Below the pieces are notes generated by a model, which worked only from the letters and a program-made list of their open reading frames with translations, did no database searches and was not told the DNA's origin. Source: an uncultured Bacilli bacterium (GTDB lineage: Bacteria > Bacillota_I > Bacilli_A > RF39 > UBA660). Taken from it: a stretch of DNA of 7,220 bases. Below are positions 5,639 to 7,220 of the stretch, one piece after another (positions within the stretch are counted from its first letter, which is position 1; each line of letters opens with the position of its first letter). The stretch is from NCBI GenBank assembly GCA_949746915.1, contig CATKEA010000054.1:1-7220 (forward strand). Direction: 5' to 3'. Made by a program: the position numbers and the translations under genes.

Positions 5639-7150
5639 TTACCCCTTCTTTCTAATTGGTTTAAGTAAAGCTAAGTAGTATTTGAAATTATCTGTTTTAT
5701 GAAATAATAACAGTAATAATATATTAGGTACTATTATAGCTACTATTAAATTTTTAATAAAAGTTATATATCCATTATGGCTAGTAATTAGTAATGAAAC
5801 AAAATAACTAGTGCATGCTATTAAGATAAAGATAATGATATAGCAAATTGTTTCTTTTGTATAATCTAGATAATTTCTATTAAATAATCTTTTGTAGACA
5901 TATTTAGGATAACTATATCCCCATAGAACTATACTGCTTACAATTGTTCCCATAAATACTCCTGCTAGGCCAAAGTATTTAAGTAAGATTATCGAAGCAA
6001 GAATGTTTAAAATGGATTCAACTAATGGACAGAATCTATCTTCATAGTAAATTCCTGCTGCTTCTTTAAAAGTCATGTAACTAGTTCTCATAGATTTTTG
6101 AAAGTAGTCAAATACTAAAACAGTTAATACTAAAGTAGATAATATATATTCTTTTTCTAGCCAAATGGTTATGAAACTATTCATTGTAATTAATATTGCA
6201 ACTCCAGAAAAAGTAGCAATCCAGAAATTTAAAAATCTTATTTTTTTAAATACTTGATAGTTTTTTTCAGTATTTTCTTCTATTAATAAATTACCTACAC
6301 TAGGTGTTAAAACATTTATAACTTGTCCAAAAACACTTTGAATAGCATTTATCACTAAATAATAATTGGAATATAGTCCGACAGTTACTACTCCTAAAAA
6401 CTTAGATATTATAATGTTATCTGTTCCAAGTACAAAGAAACTACCAAGTTTGTGAAAGAACAATGCTTTAACTTTCTTAATAATATCTTGTTTAGTTTCT
6501 TTATCAAGCTTACCTGTTGGATTTAGATATGAGTAAAGTTTGTTTGCTTTAATAGTAATAATGATATTTTCGAATAGTCTAGCAACTATTTTAATAATTA
6601 AGTATAAATAAAAGTTTTTAGTAAGAATAAGAACAAGTATTTGTAAAGTATTAAGAACTATTAAGTACATGATATGAATTAAATTAATTATATAACTTTT
6701 TTGATTAGCAATAATAATTGATCTTTTATATGATAAGACATATGAACAGACAATATCAATTACAAATAAAATATAGATAAATTGTAAATTATCATTAATT
6801 TGAATATCACTTATAAAAAAGTTTAAAAAGGGCGTTATAAGTAGACCTATTAGTAATATTACAATAGCAATTAATTGATAACTTTTTTTATAGAATAACA
6901 TTAATGCGTTGATTTTATCAATATCATTTTCTGCTACTGGTTTATACAAATTATAGATAATTGCAGAACCAATACCCATTTCAACAATTCCAAGCATGGA
7001 AATAATATTCGTAAATAAACCATTAATTCCTAAATATTCTTTATCAAGAACATTAATAAATATTCTTTGAGCTACTATTCCAACTATTATTGTTATTAAG
7101 TTAGCTACAAATGATATAATCGTATTTCTTAGAGAATTTTTAGTACGCAT
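5639..7150 (-). CDS. Wzx-like polysaccharide flippase (MOP/PST superfamily)
   Basis: A 503-residue polytopic membrane protein with roughly 12-14 hydrophobic helices, matching the usual length of O-antigen, capsule and teichuronic acid flippases. In this superfamily the protein moves undecaprenyl-diphosphate-linked oligosaccharide units from the inner to the outer face of the membrane for polymerisation. The pattern TDNIIISKFLGVVTVGLYSN (about 243-262), the following NLLIEENTEKNYQVFKKI (287-304) and WGYSYPKYVYKRLF (410-423) are typical of Bacillota members. The start ATG at 7150 is preceded by AAAGGGG, 9 bases upstream. It is the first gene of the visible - strand series. The 70 bases beyond it to the window edge hold no clear promoter, so it probably continues an operon from outside. 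The sugar specificity cannot be read from sequence; it should match the repeat unit built by glycosyltransferases not present here. Confidence 0.92.
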   Translation of the reverse strand: MRTKNSLRNTIISFVANLITIIVGIVAQRIFINVLDKEYLGINGLFTNIISMLGIVEMGIGSAIIYNLYKPVAENDIDKINALMLFYKKSYQLIAIVILLIGLLITPFLNFFISDIQINDNLQFIYILFVIDIVCSYVLSYKRSIIIANQKSYIINLIHIMYLIVLNTLQILVLILTKNFYLYLIIKIVARLFENIIITIKANKLYSYLNPTGKLDKETKQDIIKKVKALFFHKLGSFFVLGTDNIIISKFLGVVTVGLYSNYYLVINAIQSVFGQVINVLTPSVGNLLIEENTEKNYQVFKKIRFLNFWIATFSGVAILITMNSFITIWLEKEYILSTLVLTVLVFDYFQKSMRTSYMTFKEAAGIYYEDRFCPLVESILNILASIILLKYFGLAGVFMGTIVSSIVLWGYSYPKYVYKRLFNRNYLDYTKETICYIIIFILIACTSYFVSLLITSHNGYITFIKNLIVAIIVPNILLLLLFHKTDNFKYYLALLKPIRKKG

Positions 7151-7220
7151 TAAACATCACCCCTTTTAATTAGATATTTAATGTTGAAAGCAAAAACAAA
7201 AATATAAAATATATATATAA

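Noticed and set aside
7151..7220. Promoter for the flippase gene
   Set aside because: TATA-like strings are plentiful in this AT-rich stretch, but none has a -35 box at a proper spacing; only the ribosome site AAAGGGG is convincing.

Overview
The window is strongly AT-rich and reads as a low-GC Gram-positive bacterium (Bacillota). Shine-Dalgarno sequences are rich in G (AGGAGGGG, GAAGGGG, GAGGTG), intrinsic terminators are present, and TGG is used for tryptophan. The surface-polysaccharide genes are of the Gram-positive type: an LCP ligase and a split CpsC/CpsD tyrosine-kinase pair. An anaerobic or gut lineage is plausible, but I cannot assign a genus.

Layout. Positions 1-709 (+ strand) hold the 3' part of a collagen-like gene: ten Gly-X-Thr triplets followed by a Cys-containing globular domain. 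Its reading frame is cut off on the left by a stop at 89-91 and by unrelated sequence at 1-89. A strong, bidirectional hairpin terminator lies at 717-747. The interval 748-970 has no convincing gene. From 7150 down to 982, seven genes run on the - strand with gaps of only a few bases or overlaps, apart from one 116-base gap. In transcription order they are: polysaccharide flippase (Wzx-like), LCP ligase with an accessory domain, VanZ-like membrane protein, [promoter], CpsC/Wzz-type copolymerase and kinase activator, CpsD BY-kinase, CpsB PHP-type phosphotyrosine phosphatase, and a 156-residue protein of unknown function. The set closes with a terminator whose hairpin contains the last gene's stop codon.

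How they fit together. The - strand genes look like the downstream end of a capsule or exopolysaccharide locus. The flippase moves lipid-linked repeat units across the membrane. CpsC and CpsD, reset by CpsB, control polymerisation. The LCP enzyme attaches the finished polymer to the cell wall. Glycosyltransferases, polymerase and initiating transferase are not in the window and probably lie upstream, beyond 7220. The CpsC-CpsD-CpsB module sits at the 3' end of the cluster behind its own well-formed promoter, rather than at the 5' end as in the streptococcal cps operon.

The points most worth a second look are a G8 homopolymer inside cpsC, where gain or loss of one base would remove the kinase-activating tail; the uncharacterised last gene of the kinase module; and the abrupt junction that truncates the collagen-like gene.
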